The position numbers were made by a program, and so were the translations under genes. A DNA stretch of 64,000 nucleotides from Halocynthiibacter styelae (GTDB lineage: Bacteria; Pseudomonadota; Alphaproteobacteria; Rhodobacterales; Rhodobacteraceae), in the NCBI RefSeq assembly GCF_016123485.1, contig NZ_JADCKQ010000005.1, positions 215,661 to 279,660 of the forward strand, given 5' to 3'. Shown here piece after piece: positions 36,667-45,696 of the stretch. A model generated the notes under the pieces. The model was not told the DNA's origin. It worked only from the letters and a program-made list of their open reading frames with translations, and made no database searches. The first letter of the stretch is position 1. Every line of letters begins with the position of its first letter.

Positions 36667-37721
36667 CAACACATCTGTGGGTCCGCGCGGAACAGCGCGA
36701 AAATGAAGAACGCGTGGGTATTACGCCCAAAGGTGTCGCCGCCCTGATCAAATCAGGCATCCGCGTGACGGTTGAAGAAAGCTCTGTGCGCGCGATTGAA
36801 CTGGATGGCTACCGCGATGCAGGGGCTGAAATCGCCGCTGAAAATTCATGGCCACAAGCCCCGACAGACACAATCATTTTTGGTCTGAAAGAACTGCCCG
36901 AAGACGGCACCGCCTTACCCCATCGCCACATCATGTTCGGCCATGCGTATAAAGGTCAGTTCTCTGGCCGTGCGCTGCTGGAACGGTTCAAGGCTGGCGG
37001 CGGCACGCTGTATGATCTCGAATATCTCGTCGATGAAAACGGCCGTCGCGTTGCGGCCTTTGGCTATTGGGCCGGTTTCGCGGGTGCTGCTGTTTCCCTG
37101 AAATCCTGGATCGCCCAGAAACAGGGCGAAATCTGCGGATCAGTCGGCGTTTACAAGAACAAAGACGCCCTGGTGTCTGAACTGAAATCAGAAATCGCAG
37201 CCCTGAACACCACCGCCCCATCTGGCATCATCATCGGTGCGCTTGGCCGGGTTGGCACTGGCGCGGGTGATTTGCTTGAAGCGATGGGATCACAGGTCAC
37301 CCGTTGGGATATGGCGGAAACCGCAAGCGGTGGGCCGTTCCCGGAAATTCTGGACCATGATCTGTTCATTAACTGCATCCTGGCCCGCCCCGGCACGCCC
37401 GTATTTGTGCCCGCAAGCGCCAAAGATACCGACCGAAAACTGACTGTCATTGGTGACGTCGCCTGCGATCCGGACAGCGATTACAACCCAGTTCCGGTCT
37501 ATGACAAGGCCACCACCTGGGACGCGCCCGCCCTGCGCGTGCACGATACGCCCGTGCTGGATGTCACCGCGATCGACAACCTGCCGTCCATGCTGCCGCG
37601 TGAATCCAGCGAGGATTTCGCAGATCAACTTTTGCCGTCCCTGCTGACCCTGACTGACCTGACATCAGGTGTCTGGGGCCGGGCGGCTGCCGATTTTAAT
37701 GAACACACGCAAGACATCTGA
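36663..37721 (+). CDS. Saccharopine dehydrogenase, lysine-forming type (Lys1-like)
   Basis: The 352-residue protein resembles yeast Lys1, which interconverts saccharopine with lysine and 2-oxoglutarate using NAD+. The N-terminal block (RAEQRENEERVGITPKGVAA), the FGHAYKGQ segment, FGYWAGFAGAA and the nucleotide-binding GALGRVGTGAGDLL are seen. Together with the next gene it gives both steps of the saccharopine route; in a bacterium that makes lysine by the DAP pathway (dapB is in this window) the pair most likely degrades lysine. Confidence 0.87.
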   Translation: MTTHLWVRAEQRENEERVGITPKGVAALIKSGIRVTVEESSVRAIELDGYRDAGAEIAAENSWPQAPTDTIIFGLKELPEDGTALPHRHIMFGHAYKGQFSGRALLERFKAGGGTLYDLEYLVDENGRRVAAFGYWAGFAGAAVSLKSWIAQKQGEICGSVGVYKNKDALVSELKSEIAALNTTAPSGIIIGALGRVGTGAGDLLEAMGSQVTRWDMAETASGGPFPEILDHDLFINCILARPGTPVFVPASAKDTDRKLTVIGDVACDPDSDYNPVPVYDKATTWDAPALRVHDTPVLDVTAIDNLPSMLPRESSEDFADQLLPSLLTLTDLTSGVWGRAAADFNEHTQDI

Positions 37722-37733
37722 GAGGATCCTGCA

Positions 37734-38873
37734 ATGACTATTCACTGGTGTGGCACTGGCCTGTCCGCAATTCCCGGCCTGCGCCGTTTGATCGAAAATG
37801 GGCGCGAGGTTTGCGTCTGGAACCGGACCACTGAAAAAGCTCGCGAAGCCGTTGGCGACCTGACCGACAATATCCGTGCTTTTGACATGGCTGCGTTGAG
37901 CGACGCTGTGCAGGCGGGCGATCTTGTCGTTTCCATGCTGCCAGGTGATCTGCATGTGCCTTTGGCGGAATTGTGCCTTGAAAACAAAGCACATTTTGCG
38001 TCTTCCAGCTATATCGCACCTGAGATGAAAACCCTTGATGCGGCCTTCAAAGACGCTGGCCTGTGCAGCGTGAATGAAGTTGGTCTTGATCCGGGCATCG
38101 ACCACCTGATGGCCCATTGGCTGGTCGCGGATTACCGTGCGTCCGAAGGATTTGATGCGGACAATGAGCTGACCTTCATTTCCTATTGTGGCGGCATCCC
38201 AAAGGTCGCGAATGACTTCCGTTATAAATTCAGCTGGTCGCCGCTGGGCGTGTTGAAGGCGCTGCGCTCCCCGTCCAAATCCATGAAAAATTTCAAAGAA
38301 TTTGACGTTGAACGCCCCTGGGACGCGATCACGTCTTATGAAGCGCCGTTGCAAACTGCGGAAAGCTTTGAAGTCTACCCAAACCGGGATTCCCTGCCGT
38401 TTATTCAGGATTACCAGTTTGACGCAGACTGGAAGGTCAAAACCTTCGTGCGTGGCACACTCCGCCTGAACGGTTGGGCAGATGCCTGGTCTGATGTCTT
38501 CCGCGAAGTCGAAACCTTAGAGGGTGCCGCAGGCGATGCGCGTCTGAAAGAAATGTCAGACGGGTTCTGGATTGAACACGCCTATGATGAAGGCGAAGCA
38601 GACCGCGTTGTCATGTGTGTGGCGCTGCAGGCGGAAAAAGCTGGCGAAAGCGTTTACCATAAAACCTATGTCATGGATGGCTGGGGTGATGAACGCGGCA
38701 CTGCTATGGCGCGTCTGGTTTCCGTGCCGCTGTCTATGGCGATTGATGCGGTTCTGGACGGCGAAATCGCCCCAGGCGTCAGCCCTGCACCACATCAGCC
38801 AGAGTTGATTGACCGCCTGATGACTGAGGTTGGCAAACTTGCGCAACACGTCACCGTGGTTGATCACGTCTAA
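37734..38873 (+). CDS. Saccharopine dehydrogenase, glutamate-forming type (Lys9-like)
   Basis: The 379-residue protein has an N-terminal Rossmann fold (TIHWCGTGLSAIPGLRRLIE) and the Lys9-type substrate domain with VNEVGLDPGIDHLMAHWL and SYCGGIPKVANDFRYKFSWS. It should split saccharopine into glutamate and aminoadipate semialdehyde with NAD(P)+. It lies 12 bp after the Lys1-like gene. No semialdehyde dehydrogenase is in the operon; the aldehyde dehydrogenase at 2657-4093 is too distant to link. Confidence 0.87.
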   Translation: MTIHWCGTGLSAIPGLRRLIENGREVCVWNRTTEKAREAVGDLTDNIRAFDMAALSDAVQAGDLVVSMLPGDLHVPLAELCLENKAHFASSSYIAPEMKTLDAAFKDAGLCSVNEVGLDPGIDHLMAHWLVADYRASEGFDADNELTFISYCGGIPKVANDFRYKFSWSPLGVLKALRSPSKSMKNFKEFDVERPWDAITSYEAPLQTAESFEVYPNRDSLPFIQDYQFDADWKVKTFVRGTLRLNGWADAWSDVFREVETLEGAAGDARLKEMSDGFWIEHAYDEGEADRVVMCVALQAEKAGESVYHKTYVMDGWGDERGTAMARLVSVPLSMAIDAVLDGEIAPGVSPAPHQPELIDRLMTEVGKLAQHVTVVDHV

Positions 38874-38880
38874 GAAAATC

Positions 38881-38906
38881 GCGCTGTCCCACCGCTGGGG
38901 CAGCGC
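38881..38906. terminator. Hairpin between the saccharopine operon and the WGR gene
   Basis: GCGCTGTCCCA pairs with TGGGGCAGCGC over a 4-base loop, between two convergent genes. No T-tract follows, so Rho-independent termination is uncertain. Confidence 0.55.
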
Positions 38907-38907
38907 A

Positions 38908-39138
38908 TTACGCCCGGTCGTAACCTCTTGAAAGCATGCGATTTCGGGATACATCAGCTGCCAAAGACGCCGCACGCAGATCATTGAACAATTTGATCCG
39001 CCGCGTCCCGCGGCACCCGCAGATCCCCCATTCAAACACGACCGACCATTCCCCGAAGAGATTGCCCTCAATCGCGATACGGTAAAATCTGGGGCCACCC
39101 TTCAGTGTCGGGGCCCGCTGTAAGAAACACACTGCCAT
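38908..39138 (-). CDS. WGR-domain protein
   Basis: The 76-residue protein is almost entirely a WGR domain: RFYRIAIEGNLFGEWSVVFE then WGICGCRGTRRIKLF and a helical end. In this copy the signature reads WGICG. WGR domains bind nucleic acid ends in PARP proteins; small bacterial stand-alone forms have no known role. It lies 61 bp downstream of the response regulator gene and could be at the end of that operon. The start was chosen at MAVCFLQRAPT; an earlier ATG is open. Confidence 0.75.
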   Translation of the reverse strand: MAVCFLQRAPTLKGGPRFYRIAIEGNLFGEWSVVFEWGICGCRGTRRIKLFNDLRAASLAADVSRNRMLSRGYDRA

Positions 39139-39199
39139 GCGGGCGATTCTAACCAGGGCGATTCGCAGGCGCAAGCACCGGACGGGGCCCCAGGCGGGA

Positions 39200-39907
39200 T
39201 CACCCCCAGGTGACGTCCCCCAGGAAGATATATCCTGCCCCGTAAATCGTTTTGATCAGACGCGGGTTTTTCGGATCTTCACCCAGTTTCGTGCGCAGAC
39301 GGGAAATACGCACATCCATCGCGCGATCAAAGCTTTCACCCGCAGCACCGCCCAGGTTTTCCTGCATTTGTGCACGCGAAATCAGGCGTTTGGGGCTTTC
39401 AAGAAACAGGCGCAAAACCTCGCCTTCGGCATGGGAAAACGGGGTTTCTTTGCCTTCGGTATCAATCAGAACATAGCGTTCAAATTGTGCTTCCCAGCCT
39501 TCAAACCGGGCAACAGACACGGTTTTTCCGGCATCACGCCCGCTGCGCAAACGCGCACGCACACGCGCGACGACTTCGGCGGGATCAAAAGGTTTGATGA
39601 TGTAGTCATCCGCGCCCAGTTCCAGCCCGGTCACGCGGTCCTGCACCTGGGCGCGACCTGAAATAATGATAATTGCTGCCCCACTTTCAAGCGCCAGCCG
39701 ATGCACAAGCGCCAGCCCGTCTTTATCGGGCAGGCCCAGATCCACGAGGCAGACATCGGGTGCCGTGCGGGCAAGAGCAGCTTCGAATTCTGTCGCGCGC
39801 CCGAAGCTTGCAGTACGAAAACCCGCATCCTGCAAAGCATCAGACAACATCGTGCGAATTTCGGGTTCATCATCCAGAATGGCGACCATTGGGGCGGGCT
39901 GGTTCAT
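39200..39907 (-). CDS. OmpR-type response regulator
   Basis: The 235-residue protein has an N-terminal receiver (acidic pair DDE at 12-14, phospho-acceptor Asp56 in CLVDLGLPDKDG, Lys105 in YIIKPF) and a C-terminal winged-helix DNA-binding domain (residues 130-232, with ISRLRTKLGEDPKNPRLIKT and YGAGYIFLGDV). It overlaps the hybrid kinase gene by four bases, so the two are partners. Its likely target is the divergent promoter at 42.55-42.78 kb. Confidence 0.93.
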   Translation of the reverse strand: MNQPAPMVAILDDEPEIRTMLSDALQDAGFRTASFGRATEFEAALARTAPDVCLVDLGLPDKDGLALVHRLALESGAAIIIISGRAQVQDRVTGLELGADDYIIKPFDPAEVVARVRARLRSGRDAGKTVSVARFEGWEAQFERYVLIDTEGKETPFSHAEGEVLRLFLESPKRLISRAQMQENLGGAAGESFDRAMDVRISRLRTKLGEDPKNPRLIKTIYGAGYIFLGDVTWG

Positions 39908-41838
39908 GCGGATTTCCCTTTGCGGTTCATACGCAGGAAGCCGGAAAGTTCCTGCGCGTTGAAGGGTTTACGTATCAGCGGATAGCGACTTTCACCATCC
40001 TGACGAATGGCGTCTCCCGAAGGAAGGGATGTCATCAGATGTGCCGGGGAATTCACACCGGCGGCGCCCAGCCGGTCAAGCATTTCGACCCCGGTCATGG
40101 AACTGCCGGCCAGTGAAATATCAGACAGAATCAGATCAATCCCGGACACCTGCGCCAGGGTTTCGCCTTCTTCAGCGCTTGTGGCTTCTATCACCGTATG
40201 CCCCATATCCATCAGCATTTCGCGCACCGAACGGCGGATGTCATCGCTGTCTTCCACCAACAGGACCAGGCCAGGCGCCTGTTCACCATCCGCAGGCCGC
40301 AAAGGCAGGCGCAGGGTAATGCGGGCGCCGTTTTCCGTATTTTTCAGGTAAATCTGGCCACCTGCGGAACGGGTCATGTCATACACCATCGACAGGCCAA
40401 GACCGGAACCTTCCTCACCTTTTGTCGTGAAGAACGGATCAAGCGCATGTTCCAGGGCCTCATCCGAAAACCCTGGCCCCGTATCCTCGACCGAGACATC
40501 CAGCCAGGTGTCACGGACGGTCGCCGTGGTCACTGTGATTTTACCGGGAACATCACCAATCGCGTGCCCCGCGTTCAGAAGGAGGTTCAGCAGGCTGTCC
40601 TGCAGAAAACCAGCATCCAGCATCAGGGCGCCACCCACATCACAACGGTACACCTCAAGCTTGATATGATCCGGCAAAGCGGGGCGCGCCAGCAGGCGGA
40701 TGTCATTGAGGAAGGTTGAAAGGTCGGTCGCCACCAGTTTCACATCACGATGACCGGACATCTGCGCGATACGATCCAGGATACGCCCGCCGCGTCGCAC
40801 AGTGGCCTGCGTGGCTGCAATCAGCTCCTGGCCGTCTTCATTCAGTTCCATCCGTGACAGGCGTGATTGCAGACCCAGGATGATCGTCAGCAGATTGGCG
40901 AAATCATGCGCCAGGCCAGATGTTAGTTGCGCCGCCAGTTCCCGCTTGTGTGTCTGGGCGAGAGCCGCGCGCGCCTGACTTTCCTCGGTCACATCGGTGG
41001 TCAGGATATAAACGCCATCAATTTCGCCATCCCGTTCATCCGGGGTGAAGGCGCTGCGGATCCGGCGGGAACTGTCTTCATCCGTAAATTCAAAAGCACT
41101 TGCCTTGCCACGAAACGCTTTTTCAAGTTGTGGCCCGATGTGTTTCCAGGCGCTTTCGCCCAGGGTTTCATCAATGCGCGTCCCCAGAATATCGCTGGCG
41201 CGCCCGGGCATCACAGTGCCCAGCTGGCGGTTCGAAAATGTATACAAATAATCCGCATCCACATGGGCGATATGGGCGGGCATCATTTCCGTTGTGGTCC
41301 GCGTGCGGGCTTCCATTTCGGTCAGCTGGTGTTTTGTTTCTTCCAGCCGCGTGATGGTTGCCTCAAGTTCGCGGTTGGTTTTTGCAAGCTTTTCGGTGTG
41401 GTCCAGCAGCTGATCAGACAGAACCTCAGATCGGGCGCGCAGCAGTTCTTCCTGCTTCCGGGTGCTGGTGATGTCGGTGTAAACCGTCACCCAGCCGCCC
41501 TGGGGCAATGGATTGCCTTCGACCGCAATGGTGCGGCCATCGGGGCGGGTGCGTTCCAGATAATGCGCCTCAAACGCCCGGGCCTGATCGACCCGCATTT
41601 TCAACGCTACATCAATATCATCAATCTCACCGTATTCACCACGTTCCAGCAGCAGGCGGATTGTGTCTTCAAACGCAGCCCCGGGCGTGACGAGTTCTTC
41701 AGGCAAATCAAACATTTCCTGAAACCGGCGGTTCGACACCGCCAGCCGCAGATCACCGTCATAAATCGAAATCGCCTGAGCAATCAGGTTCAGGCCGGCC
41801 TGTGTCAGATCTGCAGTTTTGATCACTTTCCCGGCCAT
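39904..41838 (-). CDS. PAS-domain hybrid histidine kinase
   Basis: The 644-residue protein has no membrane segment, so it should sense a cytosolic signal. Domains in order: PAS (about 15-130, PAS_7 type), coiled coil (130-180), second PAS (185-290), HisKA with His311 in SGLAHDFANLLT, HATPase with Asn422 and DTGPGF at 452-457, and a C-terminal receiver with Asp573 in LILSDIS and KPF at 624-626. AAGGGAA precedes the ATG. It lies 9 bp after the second Lin0512 gene and overlaps the response regulator, forming one operon. Confidence 0.92.
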   Translation of the reverse strand: MAGKVIKTADLTQAGLNLIAQAISIYDGDLRLAVSNRRFQEMFDLPEELVTPGAAFEDTIRLLLERGEYGEIDDIDVALKMRVDQARAFEAHYLERTRPDGRTIAVEGNPLPQGGWVTVYTDITSTRKQEELLRARSEVLSDQLLDHTEKLAKTNRELEATITRLEETKHQLTEMEARTRTTTEMMPAHIAHVDADYLYTFSNRQLGTVMPGRASDILGTRIDETLGESAWKHIGPQLEKAFRGKASAFEFTDEDSSRRIRSAFTPDERDGEIDGVYILTTDVTEESQARAALAQTHKRELAAQLTSGLAHDFANLLTIILGLQSRLSRMELNEDGQELIAATQATVRRGGRILDRIAQMSGHRDVKLVATDLSTFLNDIRLLARPALPDHIKLEVYRCDVGGALMLDAGFLQDSLLNLLLNAGHAIGDVPGKITVTTATVRDTWLDVSVEDTGPGFSDEALEHALDPFFTTKGEEGSGLGLSMVYDMTRSAGGQIYLKNTENGARITLRLPLRPADGEQAPGLVLLVEDSDDIRRSVREMLMDMGHTVIEATSAEEGETLAQVSGIDLILSDISLAGSSMTGVEMLDRLGAAGVNSPAHLMTSLPSGDAIRQDGESRYPLIRKPFNAQELSGFLRMNRKGKSA

Positions 41839-41847
41839 AATATTCCC

Positions 41848-42204
41848 TTAACTCAGCTTCCAGTCTTCCGGCACAATCGGATAAAGCGCCTCTACCGCCG
41901 CGGTAGCGATCACATGCGCGGTGCCATTGCCCGGATCATCGATGTTCTGCCCGCCCTTAACAGCGGTCACCGTCGCATTGCCACGCGGCAAAATGGCCAC
42001 CACCGCATCACAATCGACCTTTTCAGGTTCTGCAACGCCGACAGTCACACGCACTTCCATTTTTGTGTGATCAAGACCAAGGGACTGGAAAATACTGAGG
42101 GTCGAGTGACGGAAAGCATCTTCCACCGCGCGTTTTGCGGCTTTGGTGTAATCCATCCCATACAGGTCATTGCCCATGCCCATTTCAAGAATCAGACGCT
42201 TCAT
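41848..42204 (-). CDS. Lin0512-family protein (copy 2)
   Basis: The 118-residue protein starts MKRLILEMGMGNDLYGMDYT and has the family pattern of two short beta-alpha units (VRVTVGVAEPEKVDCDAVVA, then ATVTAVKGGQNIDD). Lin0512 proteins have no known function; some are predicted to form small ring-like oligomers similar to the ones seen for other small alpha-beta families, but nothing here proves it. The start overlaps the first copy by four bases. Confidence 0.82.
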   Translation of the reverse strand: MKRLILEMGMGNDLYGMDYTKAAKRAVEDAFRHSTLSIFQSLGLDHTKMEVRVTVGVAEPEKVDCDAVVAILPRGNATVTAVKGGQNIDDPGNGTAHVIATAAVEALYPIVPEDWKLS

Positions 42205-42548
42205 GATGCGGCCTTCATATCAAAGGACACGACGACAGCCGCATTGGCGATCACGGTTTTCCCGCCGTCCGGTTTTGCAATATCCAGCCCGCCATGCACC
42301 GCTTTGAACGTGTGTGTGCCATAGGGCAGCACATCTTTCAGCGCGCTCAGGTCCACTTTATCCGGTTCCTGCACGGCCACTTCCACGTCCACAAGCATGG
42401 CTTTTTTCGGAAACCCAAAGGCCTGCGCCATGGTCAGGGAGTTATGCCAAAGCGCGTCTTTTAAGGCGCTGACCGCTGCTTTTGTGTAATCCTCACGGCG
42501 CAGGGATGTGCCCATCCCGAATTCAACCGCCACCCTTTGTTTTGCCAT
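42201..42548 (-). CDS. Lin0512-family protein (copy 1)
   Basis: The 115-residue paralogue (MAKQRVAVEFGMGTSLRRED, VDVEVAVQEPDKVDLSALKD, THTFKAVHGGLDIAKPDGGK) is about the same length as the next gene and shares its motif order (GMG...DYTKAA, then VAxxEPxKVD, then GG). AGGAGG sits seven bases before the ATG. It is the first gene of the four-gene operon that ends in the response regulator, and is divergent from the acyl-CoA ligase operon. Confidence 0.82.
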   Translation of the reverse strand: MAKQRVAVEFGMGTSLRREDYTKAAVSALKDALWHNSLTMAQAFGFPKKAMLVDVEVAVQEPDKVDLSALKDVLPYGTHTFKAVHGGLDIAKPDGGKTVIANAAVVVSFDMKAAS

Positions 42549-42622
42549 GGCATCCTCCTGTGTTGTCCAACTGTTAGACATATTTCCCGCAGATCACAAA
42601 CCCCGTGGTTTCCCGGTGTCAC

Positions 42623-42663
42623 TTGTTACAATTTGTTAGGATTGGGAAAAACTGGGGAAAACT
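42623..42663. promoter_or_regulatory. Two adjacent pairs of 10-bp direct repeats in the divergent promoter
   Basis: TTGTTACAAT and TTGTTAGGAT stand head to tail at 42623-42642, and GGGAAAAACT and GGGGAAAACT at 42644-42663. A further TGTTA is at 42572, 52 bp upstream of the first. The region lies between the Lin0512/two-component operon and the ligase/transporter operon. The repeats are candidate binding sites for the response regulator encoded here. Confidence 0.5.
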
Positions 42664-42783
42664 TTAACGCAGAGTTTCTTTGTCAGGGAAAACACGCGAA
42701 GCTTTCGGCAGGGAATCATCCAGCCGTTGAAAATGCTGTGTTGCAGACGCCTTTTGCGCGTCAGGGAGGAAAAGAACTTGTCT

Positions 42784-44793
42784 ATGTCGACCGCCCATCT
42801 GGGGAAAGTTGCAAAGCCCGGGAAATCCGTTCTCGAGCAGGCAAAATTTGCCGAGCTGAACTCCGTGCCCGCGCTTCTGGCCCGCAACGCACGCGAATTC
42901 AAAAATGCTCCGGCCTATCGTGAAAAAGAATATGGCATCTGGCAAAGCTGGACCTGGGAAGACACCGCAGAGGAAATCGAAGCCCTGGCCCTTGGTCTGC
43001 TGAACCTGGGTGTAAATGAAGGTGACCATATCGCTGTGATCGGGCGCAACCGTCCGTATCTTTACTGGTCTATGGTTGCCGCGCAGATGGTGGGTGCCGT
43101 GCCTGTGCCGCTGTATCAGGACGCAAACGCCGAAGAGATGGCTTATGTTCTGGGCCATTGCGGCGCACGTTTCGTCATCGCCGGTGATCAGGAACAGGTC
43201 GATAAAGTGATCGAGGTGCAGGAAGATCTGCATCAGTTCGAACATATGATCTATCTCGACCCACGCGGGATGCGCAAATATGACCACACCCGCCTGCATG
43301 AATATGAACATGTGCAGGTGCAGGGGCGCGCCGCTTTTGATGAGCTCGAAAAAGAGCTAAAGCGTCGCGTCGAAGCTGCCAACTGGGACACAACCTGTGT
43401 AATGTTGTACACCTCCGGCACCACAGGCAAACCAAAGGGCGTTGTTCTGTCCAACCGCAATATCGTGGTGACGGCGCAGAATTCCTCTGACTTTGACCAC
43501 CTCAAGCGCGATGAAGAAATTCTGGCTTACCTGCCGATGGCATGGGTTGGGGATTTCATCTTCTCTATGGGCCAGGCCATGTGGGCCGGGTTCTGTGTGA
43601 ACTGTCCGGAAAGCCCGGAAACCATGATGACCGACCTGCGCGAAATCGGCCCAAGCTATTACTTCGCCCCGCCGCGTATCTTTGAAACCCAGCTGACCCA
43701 GGTGATGATCCGCATGGAAGACGCCGGGAACTTTAAGCGCAAGATGTTCCATTACTTCATGGAACACGCGAAGAAAGTCGGTCCAAAGATGCTGGACGGC
43801 GAAAGCGTCGGCCTGATGGACAAGCTGAAATATGCGGTTGGCGAAGTCACAACCTATGGTCCGTTGAAATCCGCACTGGGTTTCTCCAAAGTGCGTGTGG
43901 GCTACACCGCGGGCGAAGCAATTGGCCCTGAGATTTTCGAATTCTACCGGTCCCTGGGTATCAACCTGAAGCAGCTTTACGGTCAGACCGAAGCCGGCGT
44001 GTTCATCACCCAGCAACCGGATGGCCAGGTGCGCAACGACACTGTTGGTGTGCCATCCCCTGGCGTTGAAGTGAAAATCGGTGACAATGGCGAAGTCTTC
44101 TACCGTTCACCAGGCACCTTCGTGGAATACTACAAAAACCCGGAAAGCACCGCTGACACCAAGGACGCGGAAGGTTGGGTTGCCACAGGTGATGCGGGCT
44201 TCTTTGAAGAAGACACCGGTCATCTGCGTATTATCGACCGGGCCAAAGACGTTGGTAAAATGGCTGATGGCCGTCTGTTCGCGCCGAAATATGTTGAAAA
44301 CAAGCTGAAATTCTTCCCGGACATTCTGGAAGCGGTTGTGTTTGGCGACGGACGTGACACCTGTACGGCCTTTATCAACATCGACCTGACTGCCGTGGGC
44401 AACTGGGCGGAACGCAACAACATTGCTTATGCATCCTACCAGGAACTTGCTGGTCATCCTGAGGTTTATGGTTCCATCGCAAGCCATATCGCCGAGGTCA
44501 ATAAATCGGTGGCCCAGGATCCGATGTTGTCGGGTTGTCAAATCCACCGCTTCCTGATCCTGCATAAGGAACTGGATGCGGATGACGGCGAAATGACACG
44601 GACCCGTAAGGTACGCCGTAAGATCGTGGCTGAGAAATTCGATGATCTGATCACAGCACTTTATGATGGCTCCTCCGAGATCTCGACCGTCACTGAGGTG
44701 ACTTATGAAGATGGTCGTAAGGGCTCTATTTCCGCAACGCTTGAACTGCGCGATGTCGAAGTTCAGGCCGATCAGAAGATGGCTGCGGAATAA
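42784..44793 (+). CDS. AMP-binding acyl/aryl-CoA ligase (long-chain type)
   Basis: The 669-residue protein activates a carboxylic acid as its adenylate and CoA thioester. The P-loop MLYTSGTTGKPKGVVLS is at residues 207-223, YGQTEAGVF is the A5-like motif, and RIIDRAKDVGKMADGRLFAPKYVENKL is the hinge region. It resembles the FadD15-like long-chain group, but substrate is not fixed by sequence. Start: GGGAGG ends 14 bases before this ATG but only 8 bases before a TTG at 42778, so translation may begin at the TTG and add two residues. It heads the transporter operon. Confidence 0.9.
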   Translation: MSTAHLGKVAKPGKSVLEQAKFAELNSVPALLARNAREFKNAPAYREKEYGIWQSWTWEDTAEEIEALALGLLNLGVNEGDHIAVIGRNRPYLYWSMVAAQMVGAVPVPLYQDANAEEMAYVLGHCGARFVIAGDQEQVDKVIEVQEDLHQFEHMIYLDPRGMRKYDHTRLHEYEHVQVQGRAAFDELEKELKRRVEAANWDTTCVMLYTSGTTGKPKGVVLSNRNIVVTAQNSSDFDHLKRDEEILAYLPMAWVGDFIFSMGQAMWAGFCVNCPESPETMMTDLREIGPSYYFAPPRIFETQLTQVMIRMEDAGNFKRKMFHYFMEHAKKVGPKMLDGESVGLMDKLKYAVGEVTTYGPLKSALGFSKVRVGYTAGEAIGPEIFEFYRSLGINLKQLYGQTEAGVFITQQPDGQVRNDTVGVPSPGVEVKIGDNGEVFYRSPGTFVEYYKNPESTADTKDAEGWVATGDAGFFEEDTGHLRIIDRAKDVGKMADGRLFAPKYVENKLKFFPDILEAVVFGDGRDTCTAFINIDLTAVGNWAERNNIAYASYQELAGHPEVYGSIASHIAEVNKSVAQDPMLSGCQIHRFLILHKELDADDGEMTRTRKVRRKIVAEKFDDLITALYDGSSEISTVTEVTYEDGRKGSISATLELRDVEVQADQKMAAE

Positions 44794-44866
44794 TGCAAAA
44801 ACATACAACAGGGCGCGTCACCACAAGTGCCGCAACTTTCACAACAGATAAGAAGGAGGGCTGACC

Positions 44867-45685
44867 ATGAGTGTAACAGACCTCGAACCTTACACCACAG
44901 AAGACGGTCGCGAGATCGGCGGTGTGGTTATGGAAATGAAAAACATCACCCTGCGCTTTGGCGGTGTGGTGGCGATCAAAGACATCTCGTTTGACATTCG
45001 TCAGGGCGAAATCCGCGCGATCATCGGGCCAAACGGCGCTGGTAAATCTTCCATGCTGAACGTGATTTCGGGTTTTTACACCCCGTCTGAAGGCCAGGTT
45101 TGGTATCAGGGGCAACCGCGCCCTGCAATGAAGCCGTTTGAAATCGCCCGCCAGGGTGTTGCGCGGACTTTCCAGAATATCGCGCTGTTTGAGGGCATGA
45201 GCACGCTTGATAACATCATGACCGGTCGTCTGACCCATATGAAATCTTCCATGCTCAGCCAGGGTCTCTGGTGGGGGAAAGCCCAGCAGGAAGAAGCAAA
45301 GCATCGTGAAGTCGTTGAAAAGGTGATTGATTTTCTGGAAATTCAGAACATCCGCAAAACACCTGTTGGTCGCCTGCCTTATGGCCTGAAGAAACGCGTG
45401 GAACTTGCACGCGCTTTGGCGGCGGAACCGCAGATCCTGCTGTTGGATGAACCAATGGCTGGCATGAACGTTGAGGAAAAAGAGGACATGAGCCGCTTTA
45501 TCCTGGATGTGAACGACGAATTCGGTACCACCATCGCCCTGATTGAACACGATATGGGCGTTGTGATGGATCTGTCCGACCGGGTGGTTGTGATGGATTA
45601 CGGCAAGAAAATCGGGGACGGCACACCGGATGAGGTGCGCAACAACCAGGATGTGATCGACGCCTATCTCGGCGTGGCAAATTAA
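44867..45685 (+). CDS. ABC transporter ATPase, LivG-like
   Basis: The 272-residue ATPase has Walker A GPNGAGKSSMLN, the LivG-type signature YGLKKRVELARALA, Walker B ILLLDEPMAGM and the switch His in ALIEHDMGVV. It should power a HAAT-family importer together with the LivF-like protein encoded at 49.16 kb. AAGGAGG precedes the ATG. The gene is 73 bp after the ligase. Confidence 0.93.
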   Translation: MSVTDLEPYTTEDGREIGGVVMEMKNITLRFGGVVAIKDISFDIRQGEIRAIIGPNGAGKSSMLNVISGFYTPSEGQVWYQGQPRPAMKPFEIARQGVARTFQNIALFEGMSTLDNIMTGRLTHMKSSMLSQGLWWGKAQQEEAKHREVVEKVIDFLEIQNIRKTPVGRLPYGLKKRVELARALAAEPQILLLDEPMAGMNVEEKEDMSRFILDVNDEFGTTIALIEHDMGVVMDLSDRVVVMDYGKKIGDGTPDEVRNNQDVIDAYLGVAN

Positions 45686-45696
45686 GGGGGAATGAC

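Noticed and set aside
38556..39098. A 180-codon open frame on the minus strand overlapping the WGR gene
   Set aside because: Half of it is antisense to the Lys9-like gene, and the WGR frame explains the rest with a recognisable domain.
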